Below, in pieces: positions 54,833 through 64,000 of a stretch of DNA of 64,000 nucleotides (position 1 is its first letter; every line of letters starts with the position of its first letter). Where the stretch lies: the NCBI RefSeq assembly GCF_001423965.1, contig NZ_LMPV01000001.1, positions 1,005,908 to 1,069,907 of the forward strand, written 5' to 3'. Below the pieces are notes generated by a model. The model was not told the origin of the DNA. It saw only the letters and a program-made list of their open reading frames with translations, and searched no databases. The translations under genes were made by a program, and so were the position numbers. This DNA is from Exiguobacterium sp. Leaf196. GTDB lineage: Bacteria; Bacillota; Bacilli; Exiguobacteriales; Exiguobacteriaceae.

Positions 54833-56180
54833 ATACATACTGTTGCTTAATCAGTAGCGTCTTTCCACTGATTTCTTTCGGAATTTCGGGTACGGCGCGC
54901 ATGACGACATTCAGTTGTCCTTCAAACAATCGATCAAGAACGAAAAAGAGTTTCTTCTCGTGTTCTTTTTCGAAGCACCGTTCATCCGGCACATACAATA
55001 ACACAATCTCATCCCGCGTCTCTTGAATATATTGCACACGTTCGATACAGTTCGGGAACGCTCGAACGATTCCCGCGAGCTCCCCTTCAAAGACACGGTG
55101 TCCATTTCGTAATTGGATGAAACTTCGTCCTCGTCCGTCAATCGAAGCGATGATCGGACCTTGGTGACCACAAGGACACGTTTCCTGACTGAGCGTCATG
55201 CGATCTCCAACTCGATAGCGAATAAGTGGTGTGCCGTGCGTATCGAAGCTCGTCACGAGAATTTCGCCATCCTCATCGCGTTCAATGATTCCCATCTCAT
55301 AATGTAAATGTTTTTTGCCATACGGACATTCCGCGACGATCGGAGCCCCTTCTGAAGACGCATACTGATCATAGATTGGCGCATAGAAAACATCCTCGAC
55401 AAGTGCTCGCTCTTCTGCCGTCATCATCTCAGCCGTCGGAAAAATCGCTTTTGGACGAAATGTGCAAGTCAAACCATATTTTTTAGCGTATCGTGCAACT
55501 TCGATCATTCCTGAAGGCAAACCATCAATTGATTCCGGCTGAAACCGATTGAGTTGTTCAATATATGCAGCTGCGGTTTTCGGATTGATGTTTTTGATCG
55601 AGAACAACATTTGATTGATGACTTTATTTGTCCGCCAATAAACCGGTGCCTTTTGTTGAGGCGAGGCAAGCATTTGACCGGTAAAACTCGCACGGCGCAT
55701 CCCTTGATCGACGCCATGTGTCCATTTGAAAAAGTCGAGATGCGCCATGCGGATTTGCATGTCTTCTTTCGTGTAATGGACTTGAATCGATTTGCCGGTC
55801 GTACCGCCCGTTTTCCCGAGAATCGGAGCATGGACGCGCGCATGGACATCCTCATTTTGTTGTCGTAAGATTTCTTTCGTCAAAGGAGGAATTTGTGTTA
55901 GTTCGTCAATCGATCGTAGAGGGAGCTCTAACGCAAGAGAGGAAAACAATTCCTGATAATACGGACTATGCGTTTGGCAAAAAGAAAGGAAGTCGTTTAA
56001 TCGATGCAACTGTTCCGCCCGTATGTCATTCGGTCGTCCTAACTTCTGCTTCAGTTCTTGTAGGCGTTGTTGATAGGCTGGACCATATCGTTCGTGGAAC
56101 AGGCGACGTCCTTGTAAAGTCGTCAACAAGTTTTGGATGAAGATCGGTGAGTGAAAGTAAATCGATTCTTTGAGCTGCAT
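54831..56180 (-). CDS. phenylacetate-CoA ligase-family (PaaK/CapK-like) protein
   Basis: A 449-residue adenylate-forming enzyme. The N-terminal helical part has DRLNDFLSF-type sequence (LHRLNDFLSFCQTHSPYY). The P-loop is LGKTGGTTGKSIQVHY, followed by ASSEGAPIVAECPYGK, LIRYRVGDRMTLSQETC and CPCGHQGPIIASIDGRGRSF. The C-terminal domain ends EISGKTLLIKQ, with a Lys near the catalytic position. Homologues are called CapK or coenzyme F390 synthetase-like and attach an activated acid to CoA or a sugar. It is the intact partner of the broken copy at 52397-53748. Single-gene unit; substrate unknown. Confidence 0.85.
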   Translation of the reverse strand: MQLKESIYFHSPIFIQNLLTTLQGRRLFHERYGPAYQQRLQELKQKLGRPNDIRAEQLHRLNDFLSFCQTHSPYYQELFSSLALELPLRSIDELTQIPPLTKEILRQQNEDVHARVHAPILGKTGGTTGKSIQVHYTKEDMQIRMAHLDFFKWTHGVDQGMRRASFTGQMLASPQQKAPVYWRTNKVINQMLFSIKNINPKTAAAYIEQLNRFQPESIDGLPSGMIEVARYAKKYGLTCTFRPKAIFPTAEMMTAEERALVEDVFYAPIYDQYASSEGAPIVAECPYGKKHLHYEMGIIERDEDGEILVTSFDTHGTPLIRYRVGDRMTLSQETCPCGHQGPIIASIDGRGRSFIQLRNGHRVFEGELAGIVRAFPNCIERVQYIQETRDEIVLLYVPDERCFEKEHEKKLFFVLDRLFEGQLNVVMRAVPEIPKEISGKTLLIKQQYV

Positions 56181-56368
56181 GATGTCACTCCTTCCATAGA
56201 TAAACCACCTTTTACTGATACTTTCATCTTATTTCCAGTCGTCGCCCACCTCAATTAGTTCTTCGTGAATAAACTTAGCTTTTATTTTCAGGACGATTTA
56301 TTTTATTGAACTCTGATTTACGAACATCTTCTCATCGATTCTTGAACTTACAACTTTTCTTCCATCAT

Positions 56369-56414
56369 AAAAAATCCGACCGACGAATCAGGAAATCTCT
56401 TCGTCGATCGGATT
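56369..56414 (-). terminator. intrinsic terminator
   Basis: AATCCGACCGACGA (56373-56386) and TCGTCGATCGGATT (56401-56414) pair with one mismatch and a T tract on the minus strand, ending the DUF6075-like gene. Between 56181 and 56368 I see nothing else. Confidence 0.8.
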
Positions 56415-56429
56415 CATATACGTGTACCA

Positions 56430-56819
56430 TTACGATTTCGCAACTTTTTGTAGCATCTGACACCCGTAAGCCCGTAATTTAATCGATTCGAGTACAAGCG
56501 ACATCTGTTGTTCATCCAATCGTTCAATCAACTCGATGATCGTTATCGTCGTTCGCCCATTATATAATTGTACGATCAAGTGGATGATTGCTTCTAACGC
56601 TGGATTTGGATAGGGTTCTGACAGAAATTCACGATCAAAAAACTCACCACTATCCGGAAAGAAATAATCCGAGAATCGTTCGAGCACTTGTGGCTGTCCT
56701 GTTGCGAGATACAGCATCGAGACCATCGCTGCATCTTCTCGTTGTTTCGGCTTTAAGCGTCTCCACAACAGATCGAATCGTCGTTCATGTTCCGCTTGCA
56801 TGAATTGTATCGTCTGCAT
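56430..56819 (-). CDS. DUF6075-like protein
   Basis: A 129-residue helical soluble protein: FMQAEHERRFDLLWRRLKPK, followed by REDAAMVSMLYLATGQPQVL and ALEAIIHLIVQLYNGRT. This EHxxRFxxLL opening is the pattern of DUF6075, a Bacillota family of unknown function often found near mobile or accessory genes. GGAGGCTTCAACC precedes ATG. Single-gene unit. Confidence 0.7.
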   Translation of the reverse strand: MQTIQFMQAEHERRFDLLWRRLKPKQREDAAMVSMLYLATGQPQVLERFSDYFFPDSGEFFDREFLSEPYPNPALEAIIHLIVQLYNGRTTITIIELIERLDEQQMSLVLESIKLRAYGCQMLQKVAKS

Positions 56820-56920
56820 GGTTGAAGCCTCCTTTGTTTTTCATTCTTCCTGTTGATTCTTTTCCTTATATTTTTATTCCCTATTCCATCCAACTGAATC
56901 ATCTCAGCGTATCCTCTTGC

Positions 56921-56946
56921 GATTGAACTGACACGATTGGGGGTAC
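56921..56946 (+). promoter_or_regulatory. weak sigma-B-like promoter candidate
   Basis: GATTGA and GGGTAC are 14 bases apart, 34 bases before the start of the epimerase-like gene. They have 2 and 1 mismatches to GTTTAA/GGGTAT, so the call is tentative. Confidence 0.3.
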
Positions 56947-56979
56947 ATTACAACAGATATAAGAGAGGAGTTTACATCC

Positions 56980-58404
56980 ATGCCAACGCGCCTAGCTTTA
57001 GCCGGAGCTACCGGTTACATCGGTCACAATCTACTGAACGAACTGAAGAAAAAATATGACGTCATTGCCCTTTCTCGAAACGGCGATGATAAGGACAATG
57101 AGGAACGTGTCGAATGGCGATCGTGCGATCTCTTTTCTCTAGACGATACGATTGCTGGTATGAAAGGAGCGGACATCGCTGTCTATCTCGTTCATTCGAT
57201 GATGCCTTCTGCTAAATTGACACAAGGATCGTTTGAAAACATGGACTTATTGTTAGCCGATAACTTTGCCCGTGCAGCAAAAGAAAATGGTATCCGACAA
57301 ATCATTTACTTAAGTGGTATCATTCCTGAGGAAACAGAAAATCTATCGCGTCACTTAAAGAGCCGACTCGAGGTCGAACGCGTTCTTGGTGCTTATGGCA
57401 CACCGGTGACGACGATCCGTGCCGCATTGATTGTCGGTCCAAAAGGCTCATCTTTCCCAATCTTATCGAAGCTCGTCAAACGCCTCCCCGTCATGGCACT
57501 CCCACGATGGACACGTAACAAGACACACCCCGTCGCTTTACCGGATGTCATTCATGCACTTGGTGAAAGTGTCGATCGCGATGATGTTAAAGACCGGGCA
57601 ATCGATATCGGTGGACCGGAAGCGATGACCTATAAAGAGATGATCCTTCGAACTGCTGACATCATGGGAAAACGACAACCGACCATCGATATTCCTTTAT
57701 TGACCGTTAAATTATCTCGACTTTGGGTGACGCTCGTGTCTGGAGAACCAAAAGAAACCGTCTATCCACTCGTTGAAAGCATGGTTCATGAGATGGTTGC
57801 AGATCCAGAAAAAATGGTTCCAGGGATCAGTGACGGAAAAATTACATTCGAACAATCGGTCCGTGATGCGCTAAAAGAGGAGGAAGAAAAAAAAGGTTCT
57901 TCTTCCTCGTCGTCTTCAACACCAGACGCCCTTGACGTTCGTTCAGTTCAACGTGTTCTTTTGCCGAAGGATCGCGATGCCGACTGGGCAGCTGACGATT
58001 ACATGGATTGGTTATCTTCGTTTGCGCGTCCTTTCCTATCATCAACTATGAACGATCAAGTCGTTGGAATAAACATTCCATTTTACGAACAACCCCTACT
58101 TGAATTGACGAAGGAACCGGTTCGTGATCGACAAATCGCGACATACCGGATTACCGGCGGACTGTTCGCAAAAGTCGAGGAAGATAGCCGGGGTCGGATT
58201 GAATTTCGGCAAATTCCCGGTACACAGGAATGTATCATTGCCATTCACGAATTCGTCCCTGCTTTACCGTGGATACTCTATAAGGTGACGCAGGCGAACG
58301 TTCACTTGCTCGTCATGTATCTCTTTAAATTACACTTATTGCGTCGAATTCATTCGACGGAACAAGAATCAACACACGCAGACGAAATCGTTCCGTCATC
58401 TTGA
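56980..58404 (+). CDS. NAD(P)-binding epimerase/NmrA-like protein
   Basis: A 474-residue protein. Residues 1-290 form an extended-SDR/NmrA-like Rossmann domain: LALAGATGYIGHNLLNELKK, IYLSGIIPEE, and SHPVALPDV-type segment THPVALPDVIHALGESVD. The C-terminal ~180 residues follow a Ser-rich linker (SSSSSSST) and resemble the DUF2867/SRPBCC extension of YfcH-type proteins (ELTKEPVRDRQIATYRITGG and FVPALPWILYKVTQANVHLL). AGAGAGGAG precedes ATG. Single-gene unit closed by the terminator at 58413-58448. Substrate unknown. Confidence 0.82.
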   Translation: MPTRLALAGATGYIGHNLLNELKKKYDVIALSRNGDDKDNEERVEWRSCDLFSLDDTIAGMKGADIAVYLVHSMMPSAKLTQGSFENMDLLLADNFARAAKENGIRQIIYLSGIIPEETENLSRHLKSRLEVERVLGAYGTPVTTIRAALIVGPKGSSFPILSKLVKRLPVMALPRWTRNKTHPVALPDVIHALGESVDRDDVKDRAIDIGGPEAMTYKEMILRTADIMGKRQPTIDIPLLTVKLSRLWVTLVSGEPKETVYPLVESMVHEMVADPEKMVPGISDGKITFEQSVRDALKEEEEKKGSSSSSSSTPDALDVRSVQRVLLPKDRDADWAADDYMDWLSSFARPFLSSTMNDQVVGINIPFYEQPLLELTKEPVRDRQIATYRITGGLFAKVEEDSRGRIEFRQIPGTQECIIAIHEFVPALPWILYKVTQANVHLLVMYLFKLHLLRRIHSTEQESTHADEIVPSS

Positions 58405-58412
58405 TCCCGATT

Positions 58413-58448
58413 AAAACGATCCGCCTCTTCCTTGGCGGATCGTTTTTT
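58413..58448 (+). terminator. intrinsic terminator
   Basis: Perfect 13-base arms AAAACGATCCGCC and complement (58434-58446) with an 8-base loop, followed by T's. Confidence 0.88.
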
Positions 58449-58525
58449 GTCGCTTGCAGAAGGATGACGAAACTAAAAAAATCGTGATACACTGAACGAT
58501 GACTGAAAGAAAGGGGTTTCATTGC

Positions 58526-61500
58526 ATGCGCTCATTTGAGGAACGATTATCGAACCAACTCGAAGCGACAGCTTCACTCGCCACGTTGATTCAACCTTCA
58601 ACGGATCAACTCCGTTTAGATAAACTAGATAAATTCGCTATGAAACTATTGAAACGAGAGTTCACGATTGCTTTCGCTGGTCATTTCTCGGCTGGAAAGT
58701 CAAGCATGATCAACGCCTTGACGGGTGAATCGGTCTTACCGACAAGTCCGATTCCGACGAGTGCGAACATCGTGACACTTCAACAAGGGGACACTGATTC
58801 AGCGATCGTTCACTTTCATGAACAGCCTTCTGTTCGTCTGACAGCAACAGAGCAAGAGGAGCATCTTAAAACACTTGGGAAGAGTGGTGATGTCCGTCAA
58901 ATCGATTTGACGCATGCTGCGTCCGATCTGCCTCCTGGTCTCGTCTTGATGGATACACCAGGCGTCGACTCGGTCGATGATGCCCACCGTGTATCAACGG
59001 AATCCGCCCTTCACTTGGCTGACATCTTGTTTTACGTCATGGACTACAATCATGTTCAATCTGAATTGAACTTCATGGTGACGAATGAATTACAAGCTGC
59101 CGTACCGGAACTATATTTAATCGTCAATCAAATCGATAAACATCGTGAAGATGAACTATCATTCGACGCCTTCCGCCGCTCGGTCCATGCATCTTTCGCT
59201 GAACATGGTGTCGCGCCGAAAGGGATCTTCTTTACAAGCCTGCGGAAACCAGATCATCCGTATAACGATTTCATGGAAGTCGAACAGCTCGTCAAACAAA
59301 GCATTCGTGATGCTCAACCGAAGTTGTTGGCTTCTGCCGCTTTAACGCTTGAAAGTCTTCATCAAGAGCATACACGTTATCTCACACGTCTCGTCTCAGA
59401 AGCCCACGAGACGATGGCTGAACAATTGAATGACGCTGAACGACGTGATCCAGAGACGATCGAAACCGAATTAGCCCACGTTTCGCAACAATTAGAAGCA
59501 CGTCAGCCGGACCGCTGGGTACAAACGTTTTCGTTGCATCGAGATCAACTATTGAAAAATGCGACATTGATGCCGTTCGAATTACGCGAGAAGATGCGTC
59601 GTTTCCTCGAGTCACGCCAACGCGACTTCAAGGTCGGATTGTTCCGAAGTACAAAAAAAACGGAAGCGGCTCAAGCAGAGACTGCACAAGATGTGTTGCG
59701 TGCCTATCAGACGGTGACCGCTTCCGAGATTTCGCTCCATTTACGTAACTTGATGAAACAATCGTTACGCGACCTTGGTCTCCTGCAGGATATGCATATC
59801 GTCGCGATCGATCAGCTTTCACTCGCCCCGCCGCTTTCCGTACTCGAGAGTGCCCTGCCGACTGGCATTACGATCACGGGTGAATCGGTGCTCCAGTTCA
59901 CGAATCGTGTCGCCGAACAGACACAAGCTTGGTTCGTCAAGGAAACGAATGCGTGGCGGGAGCATGTTCGACTAGAGTTGACATCAACTTTCCCGAAAGA
60001 ACAAGCTGAGCTATTGCAACAACAAACGTCACTACAGCATAAATGGGACAACGTTCAAGCATGGCAACAGGCTACCGTAGCACTCGAGCGATATGAGTAT
60101 GGAGTTGCCAATCCATCTGACCAACAGCTCGAACAGGCTCGGACACAAGTTTCAGTCTGGGAAGAGCAATTGATTCAGCAAGAAGCGACAATCGTTTCCT
60201 TTACCGGGTATGAATCGGTGACAGAAACAACTGCGTTTGAGCTCGCGAAGACGATCAGTGAGCAACAATCCGTCCGGTTTGCACCAGAAGATGTTGCTCA
60301 AATCCGTCAGCAGCTGAATGGTCTACAGGGCTTTGAAGAAGCCGTCGCTTATTTAAATGACAAATTGGATCGACTGACACACCAATCGTTCACGATTGCC
60401 TTATTCGGTGCCTTCAGTGCCGGAAAATCATCGTTTTGCAATGCTTTGCTCGGAGAGAAGGTACTACCCGTCTCTCCGAACCCAACGACCGCGTCCATCA
60501 ACCGGATTCATCCCGTTGACACTACACACTCGCACGGCGTGGCAGAAGTCACATTCAAGTCGGAAGCAGCGATGCTTGAAGACTTAAATGAAGCGATGGT
60601 CGCAACGATGACGTTCGAGTCAACGAAACAGGCATACGATACGCTCTTACCACGTGCCGCATCGCTGACGGATCCGTTCTTGCGTGCTTTCTTGACAGGA
60701 TTCCCAACCGTTCAATCATTCATCGGTACCGTCCAGACGGTCGATCAAGAAGCTTTTAAACAATATGTCGCACAGGAAGAACGAAGCTGTTTCGTCGATG
60801 TCATCGATTTCTATTATGATAGTCCCTTAACTCGTCTCGGCGTGACACTCGTTGATACACCAGGAGCGGATTCAATCAATGCCCGTCATACCGATGTCGC
60901 CTTCGATTACATCAAAAATGCGGATGCAATCTTGTTCGTCACGTACTTCAACCATGCCTTTGCTCGCGCTGACCGTGAATTCTTGATTCAACTCGGTCGT
61001 GTCAAAGATGCATTCGAACTCGATAAGATGTTCTTCCTCGTCAATGCGATTGATCTCGCTGCTTCAGAAAGCGAACGTCAAGATGTCTTGAACTATGTCG
61101 CTACGGAACTGCAACGCTTCGGGATTCGGTCGCCCCGACTGTATGGAGTCTCGAGCTTACAAGGACTCGCCGAAAAGCAGCAAGAGCGAATGGATTCAAT
61201 TTCCGGTTTACCCGAGTTCGAGGAAGCATTTCATCAATTCCTAGCGGAGGACTTGACCGGTCTTGCTAAAGTATCGTTGTCTGAGCAGACGGAAAAGACC
61301 GTCGAGCGCCTCGAAAGGTTCATCGTTGCGACTGAAGCAAACCTCCTGCGAAAAGAAGAACGGCTGGCTGAACTGTCTACTTTAGAACAGCAGGTCACCG
61401 ATCGTTTCGAGGACAATCGTGCTACTTTGATCGAACCTGCACTCAAAGCAGAGATTCATGAACTGTTGCACCATGTCGTACAACGCATTTATTACCGTTT

Positions 61501-62113
61501 CCCTGACTTCTTCAAAGAAGCCTATAATCCCGTTCGTTTTGCTCAGACGAGTAAAGGAGTAGCACTACAGGAGGCCTTGACGGAACTGTTGACATTCCTA
61601 CGGTTCGACTTTGAGCAGGAGCTCCGGGTCACGCATTTCCGCATCGACCAATGGCTCGAAGCGGCCTTAGTCCGTCGTCAGCAAGAGGAGCAACAGTTGC
61701 TTGAGCAATGGAACGAATCCTTCCAGCTCGCGCCTGTCACGGTCTCTCGGTTGAACGAAATGACGTTCGACGGACCCTTCGAGGATGCAACCCCTTATAT
61801 TGGTGTCAAACGCCACTTCCGGAATGCGAAAGCCTTCTTTGAGAAGAATGAGAAAGAACAACTGAAGGAAGAACTGGCGACGTTAACTAAACAAGAAGCA
61901 CTCGCATACACTACTGCTCAACAAGAGCGTTTGCTGACAGTCGCGACGGCACATCTAGATGTCTCTTTAACATCCCTTTCAGAGCACCTGTTACGCCAAG
62001 CACTCGAACAACTCGAGAGTGAACGTGCGACGTTACAGGCACAAGAGACACTGACACCTTATAAACAAGCTGCCGCAAAGATTCGCAATCTGACGCAGCA
62101 CGTCACGTCATGA
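58526..62113 (+). CDS. dynA: dynamin-like protein with two fused GTPase modules
   Basis: A 1195-residue protein with two complete dynamin-type halves in one chain, as in B. subtilis DynA (YpbR, about 1190 residues). The first GTPase has P-loop GHFSAGKSSMINAL (residues 52-65), Thr in switch I (SPIPTSANIV), LMDTPGVDSVDDAH and VNQIDKH. The second has P-loop GAFSAGKSSFCNAL (about residue 628), SPNPTTASINRI, LVDTPGADSINARH and LVNAIDL. Long helical (stalk) regions follow each GTPase, with no clear transmembrane helix but hydrophobic stretches that may be the membrane-binding paddle. AAAGGGGTTTC precedes ATG 58526. The family tethers and fuses membranes and protects against membrane stress or phage. 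Confidence 0.92.
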   Translation: MRSFEERLSNQLEATASLATLIQPSTDQLRLDKLDKFAMKLLKREFTIAFAGHFSAGKSSMINALTGESVLPTSPIPTSANIVTLQQGDTDSAIVHFHEQPSVRLTATEQEEHLKTLGKSGDVRQIDLTHAASDLPPGLVLMDTPGVDSVDDAHRVSTESALHLADILFYVMDYNHVQSELNFMVTNELQAAVPELYLIVNQIDKHREDELSFDAFRRSVHASFAEHGVAPKGIFFTSLRKPDHPYNDFMEVEQLVKQSIRDAQPKLLASAALTLESLHQEHTRYLTRLVSEAHETMAEQLNDAERRDPETIETELAHVSQQLEARQPDRWVQTFSLHRDQLLKNATLMPFELREKMRRFLESRQRDFKVGLFRSTKKTEAAQAETAQDVLRAYQTVTASEISLHLRNLMKQSLRDLGLLQDMHIVAIDQLSLAPPLSVLESALPTGITITGESVLQFTNRVAEQTQAWFVKETNAWREHVRLELTSTFPKEQAELLQQQTSLQHKWDNVQAWQQATVALERYEYGVANPSDQQLEQARTQVSVWEEQLIQQEATIVSFTGYESVTETTAFELAKTISEQQSVRFAPEDVAQIRQQLNGLQGFEEAVAYLNDKLDRLTHQSFTIALFGAFSAGKSSFCNALLGEKVLPVSPNPTTASINRIHPVDTTHSHGVAEVTFKSEAAMLEDLNEAMVATMTFESTKQAYDTLLPRAASLTDPFLRAFLTGFPTVQSFIGTVQTVDQEAFKQYVAQEERSCFVDVIDFYYDSPLTRLGVTLVDTPGADSINARHTDVAFDYIKNADAILFVTYFNHAFARADREFLIQLGRVKDAFELDKMFFLVNAIDLAASESERQDVLNYVATELQRFGIRSPRLYGVSSLQGLAEKQQERMDSISGLPEFEEAFHQFLAEDLTGLAKVSLSEQTEKTVERLERFIVATEANLLRKEERLAELSTLEQQVTDRFEDNRATLIEPALKAEIHELLHHVVQRIYYRFPDFFKEAYNPVRFAQTSKGVALQEALTELLTFLRFDFEQELRVTHFRIDQWLEAALVRRQQEEQQLLEQWNESFQLAPVTVSRLNEMTFDGPFEDATPYIGVKRHFRNAKAFFEKNEKEQLKEELATLTKQEALAYTTAQQERLLTVATAHLDVSLTSLSEHLLRQALEQLESERATLQAQETLTPYKQAAAKIRNLTQHVTS

Positions 62114-62131
62114 AACATGATCAATCCATAC

Positions 62132-62165
62132 AAAAGACCGGAGCGCGACGCGTTCCGGTCTTTTG
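62132..62165. terminator. bidirectional intrinsic terminator
   Basis: Arms AAAAGACCGGA (62132-62142) and complement (62154-62164) with a short loop, between convergent dynA and LysR genes. Confidence 0.85.
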
Positions 62166-62173
62166 TATTTTCT

Positions 62174-63082
62174 TCACCGCACAGGCGTTGGCCAGAACGA
62201 TTGAAAATAGTGGACGATGTATTGATGGACGTGCCGGACGACTGGGCGTAATTCTGTCCCGACAAGTCGGTTCAACGAGACATCCCATAACATCGGCGGC
62301 TCGAACGGGATGATTTTAATGTCATCCGCATGATGAAACCGCAGAATCGGTTCCGGTAGGATCGAGATGACGTCGAGTTCTTGAACCATCCCGATCAACA
62401 AGTCCCATGCACCAGACATGAAGAAGATATTCGGTTCTTGCTGCACTTTGCGAAACTCCGATAGTATTTGATGATGTAACATGAATCGATCATTTAAGAT
62501 GACGAGTGGTTCATTTCCGATATCACTATAAGATAGAGCTTCTTTTGCTTGAAACGGATGATTTGGGCGAACGGCAACGACGACTTCATCTTCAATCAAT
62601 CGAAAACGTTCAATGCCATAGGATTCACCTGGTTCGATCAAAATAGCCAAATCGAGTTCTTCAAGTAGCAGTCGACGTTTGAGTTCAAACGCCCCTTCTT
62701 CGATGATTTCGAGTTCAATCCCAGGATGTTCCGCCATGAACTTCGGGATTAACTGTGAAAATAACACAGGGAGAATGACAGGCGGGATTCCGAGACGGAC
62801 TTTCCCTCGGACGACGTTTGAGCGTTCGCGCAGATGCCCCATCAATGCTTGATGACGTGTCAGAACGATCTTCGCATCTTCATACAATTGACGTCCCGTT
62901 TCCGATAACCCTGTCAACCGTCCGTGCTTTCGAATGAATAGTTCCACTTGCTCCAGCTGTTCGAAGTCGCGAATCATCTGACTAAGCGCCGGTTGCGAAA
63001 TCGACAAGTGTTTCGAAGCACGCGTTAAGTTATAGCCTTGCTCGACAATTGTCGTAAAAAAAAGTAACTGTCGAATATCCAC
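62174..63082 (-). CDS. LysR-family transcriptional regulator
   Basis: A 302-residue LysR protein. The HTH is TIVEQGYNLTRASKHLSISQ, followed by PALSQMIRDFEQL. The effector domain starts RGKVRLGIPPVILPVLFSQL and includes YSDIGNEPLVILNDRFMLHH and MVQELDVISILPEP. The start is GTG 63082 after AAGGAGAG (CysB/CitR-like length and layout). It lies 12 bases after the CorA-like gene and may be cotranscribed. The target and ligand are unknown. Confidence 0.9.
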   Translation of the reverse strand: MDIRQLLFFTTIVEQGYNLTRASKHLSISQPALSQMIRDFEQLEQVELFIRKHGRLTGLSETGRQLYEDAKIVLTRHQALMGHLRERSNVVRGKVRLGIPPVILPVLFSQLIPKFMAEHPGIELEIIEEGAFELKRRLLLEELDLAILIEPGESYGIERFRLIEDEVVVAVRPNHPFQAKEALSYSDIGNEPLVILNDRFMLHHQILSEFRKVQQEPNIFFMSGAWDLLIGMVQELDVISILPEPILRFHHADDIKIIPFEPPMLWDVSLNRLVGTELRPVVRHVHQYIVHYFQSFWPTPVR

Positions 63083-63094
63083 TTACATCTCTCC

Positions 63095-64000
63095 TTATTC
63101 ATCAAACCAACGATTTTTTTTGAAGAACAGAATCATCACTAAAGCAAGGAGTCCCATTGCCCCTAACGTCACGAAATAACCATACCGGGTGGTCAGTTCT
63201 GGCATATGTTCAAAGTTCATGCCATATATACCAGCGATGAACGTCAACGGCATGAAAATCGTCGTAAAGATCGTTAACGTCTTCATGATGCTATTCATCC
63301 GGTACGAATTGAGGGAAATGAAGTTATCCCGAAACTCAGATGTCATCAATCGGTTGTATTCAATCATTTCGGATAACTTTAGTAAATGATCATACAAATC
63401 GCGAAAGAATGCTTGCTTCTTCGGATGAATCGATAACCGCTTCGATTCGACGACCCGATACAATAAGTCCCGCATCGGCATGACTGTCCGCGAGATTCGA
63501 AGTAACTGCGCTCTTAGTTCGAAAATTTCTTCCATCAACCGACGATCGTTTCCGCGTGATCGATAGCGTTCCTCAAGCGCAAACAATTCATCTTCTGTCG
63601 CATGGACGATCGGAAAATAACCGTCGACGATCTTATCCATGATTTTATGTACGAGATCGACCGTTTCTTGTGTGTGTAGGCAATGACTGTATTGTTCAAA
63701 CACGACGTCAATTTCCGGCGAGGATTGCTCATGGTAGCTAACAAGATGCCGATCACTTGCGAACAAATTGATTTCACGACTCATCAACGTTCCTTCATCA
63801 AGTGCATGAAGGACAAAAAAACTATGATCCGCATAATACTCGAGCTTCGGACGTTGTAAATAATGAAAACAGTCTTCAATCGCCAGCGGATGAAAATCAA
63901 AGGCATCGATCAATTTTTGCTTTTCTGTATCTGTCGGTTGATTAAAATCAACGAAATAGCGTTTGATACCCGGCTCTTGTATCCGAAATATATCATCTGT
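63095..64000 (-). CDS. CorA-family divalent cation transporter (N-terminus cut)
   Basis: The frame stays open to the window edge (TDDIFRIQEPGIKRYFVDFN lies before residue 30), so the N-terminal part is missing and the start codon is outside. What remains is 302 residues: HPLAIEDCFHYLQRPKLEYY, long charged helices forming the cytoplasmic funnel, then two C-terminal membrane helices with GMN signature in AGIYGMNFEHMPE and tail FFKKNRWFDE. This is the layout of CorA Mg2+/Co2+ channels. It is followed closely by the LysR gene. Metal choice within the family is not resolvable. Confidence 0.92.
   Translation of the reverse strand, partial: TDDIFRIQEPGIKRYFVDFNQPTDTEKQKLIDAFDFHPLAIEDCFHYLQRPKLEYYADHSFFVLHALDEGTLMSREINLFASDRHLVSYHEQSSPEIDVVFEQYSHCLHTQETVDLVHKIMDKIVDGYFPIVHATEDELFALEERYRSRGNDRRLMEEIFELRAQLLRISRTVMPMRDLLYRVVESKRLSIHPKKQAFFRDLYDHLLKLSEMIEYNRLMTSEFRDNFISLNSYRMNSIMKTLTIFTTIFMPLTFIAGIYGMNFEHMPELTTRYGYFVTLGAMGLLALVMILFFKKNRWFDE

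Overview
The window looks like chromosomal DNA of a low-to-moderate GC Bacillota (Firmicutes). Strong AGGAGG-type ribosome binding sites, lipobox lipoproteins, LicT-type antitermination, a CcpA-type cre site, KhtTU and a fused double dynamin (DynA) all point to Bacillales. The overall gene style makes Exiguobacterium my best guess; that is inference, since no rRNA or marker gene is present. I see no tRNA, rRNA, CRISPR array, transposase or phage gene.

Layout. 1-1.3 kb: a truncated APH-family phosphotransferase and a VOC protein. 1.5-6 kb: a complete beta-glucoside system (licT, bglP, 6-phospho-beta-glucosidase) with a promoter overlapped by a cre site and two identical RAT antiterminator/terminator pairs. 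6-19.7 kb: many small regulator-plus-target units (XRE + membrane protein, MarR + DUF3147, ArsR + SRPBCC, LysR, Lrp/AhpD-like), lipoproteins, acetyltransferase, nucleotidyltransferase, methyltransferase, two SDRs, a polysaccharide deacetylase lipoprotein, a succinate-semialdehyde dehydrogenase and a NUDIX protein. 19.8-25.4 kb: cation/proton homeostasis (CPA1 antiporter, khtU, khtT with an AbrB-type gene in front) and a WYL regulator facing a DHFR-like reductase across a palindrome. 28.2-32.5 kb: a second beta-glucoside PTS plus GH1 pair, controlled by a divergent GntR/UTRA repressor with a clear operator. 33.7-37.1 kb: an MHS-type transporter and a kinase/HAD/MBL-fold operon.

37-54 kb is the least ordinary part. 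Four genes here are broken: a VOC gene (internal stop plus frameshift), a DUF2817 peptidase (in-frame TAG), a zinc alcohol dehydrogenase (in-frame TAA) and one of two PaaK/CapK-like ligases (1-base frameshift; the intact paralogue lies about 1 kb away). The same stretch holds an orphan sensor kinase followed by a small unknown protein, an isochorismatase-type hydrolase and the broken peptidase; a cysteine-free Rrf2 regulator; a manganese catalase operon with two coat-F-like small proteins behind a possible sigma-B promoter; and a strongly structured 240-base intergenic element.

56-64 kb: a DUF6075-like protein, an NAD(P)-binding epimerase-like protein, the 1195-residue dynamin-like DynA, a LysR regulator and a CorA-type transporter cut by the window end. 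Most genes are separated by intrinsic terminators, often bidirectional, so transcription units are short and well defined.
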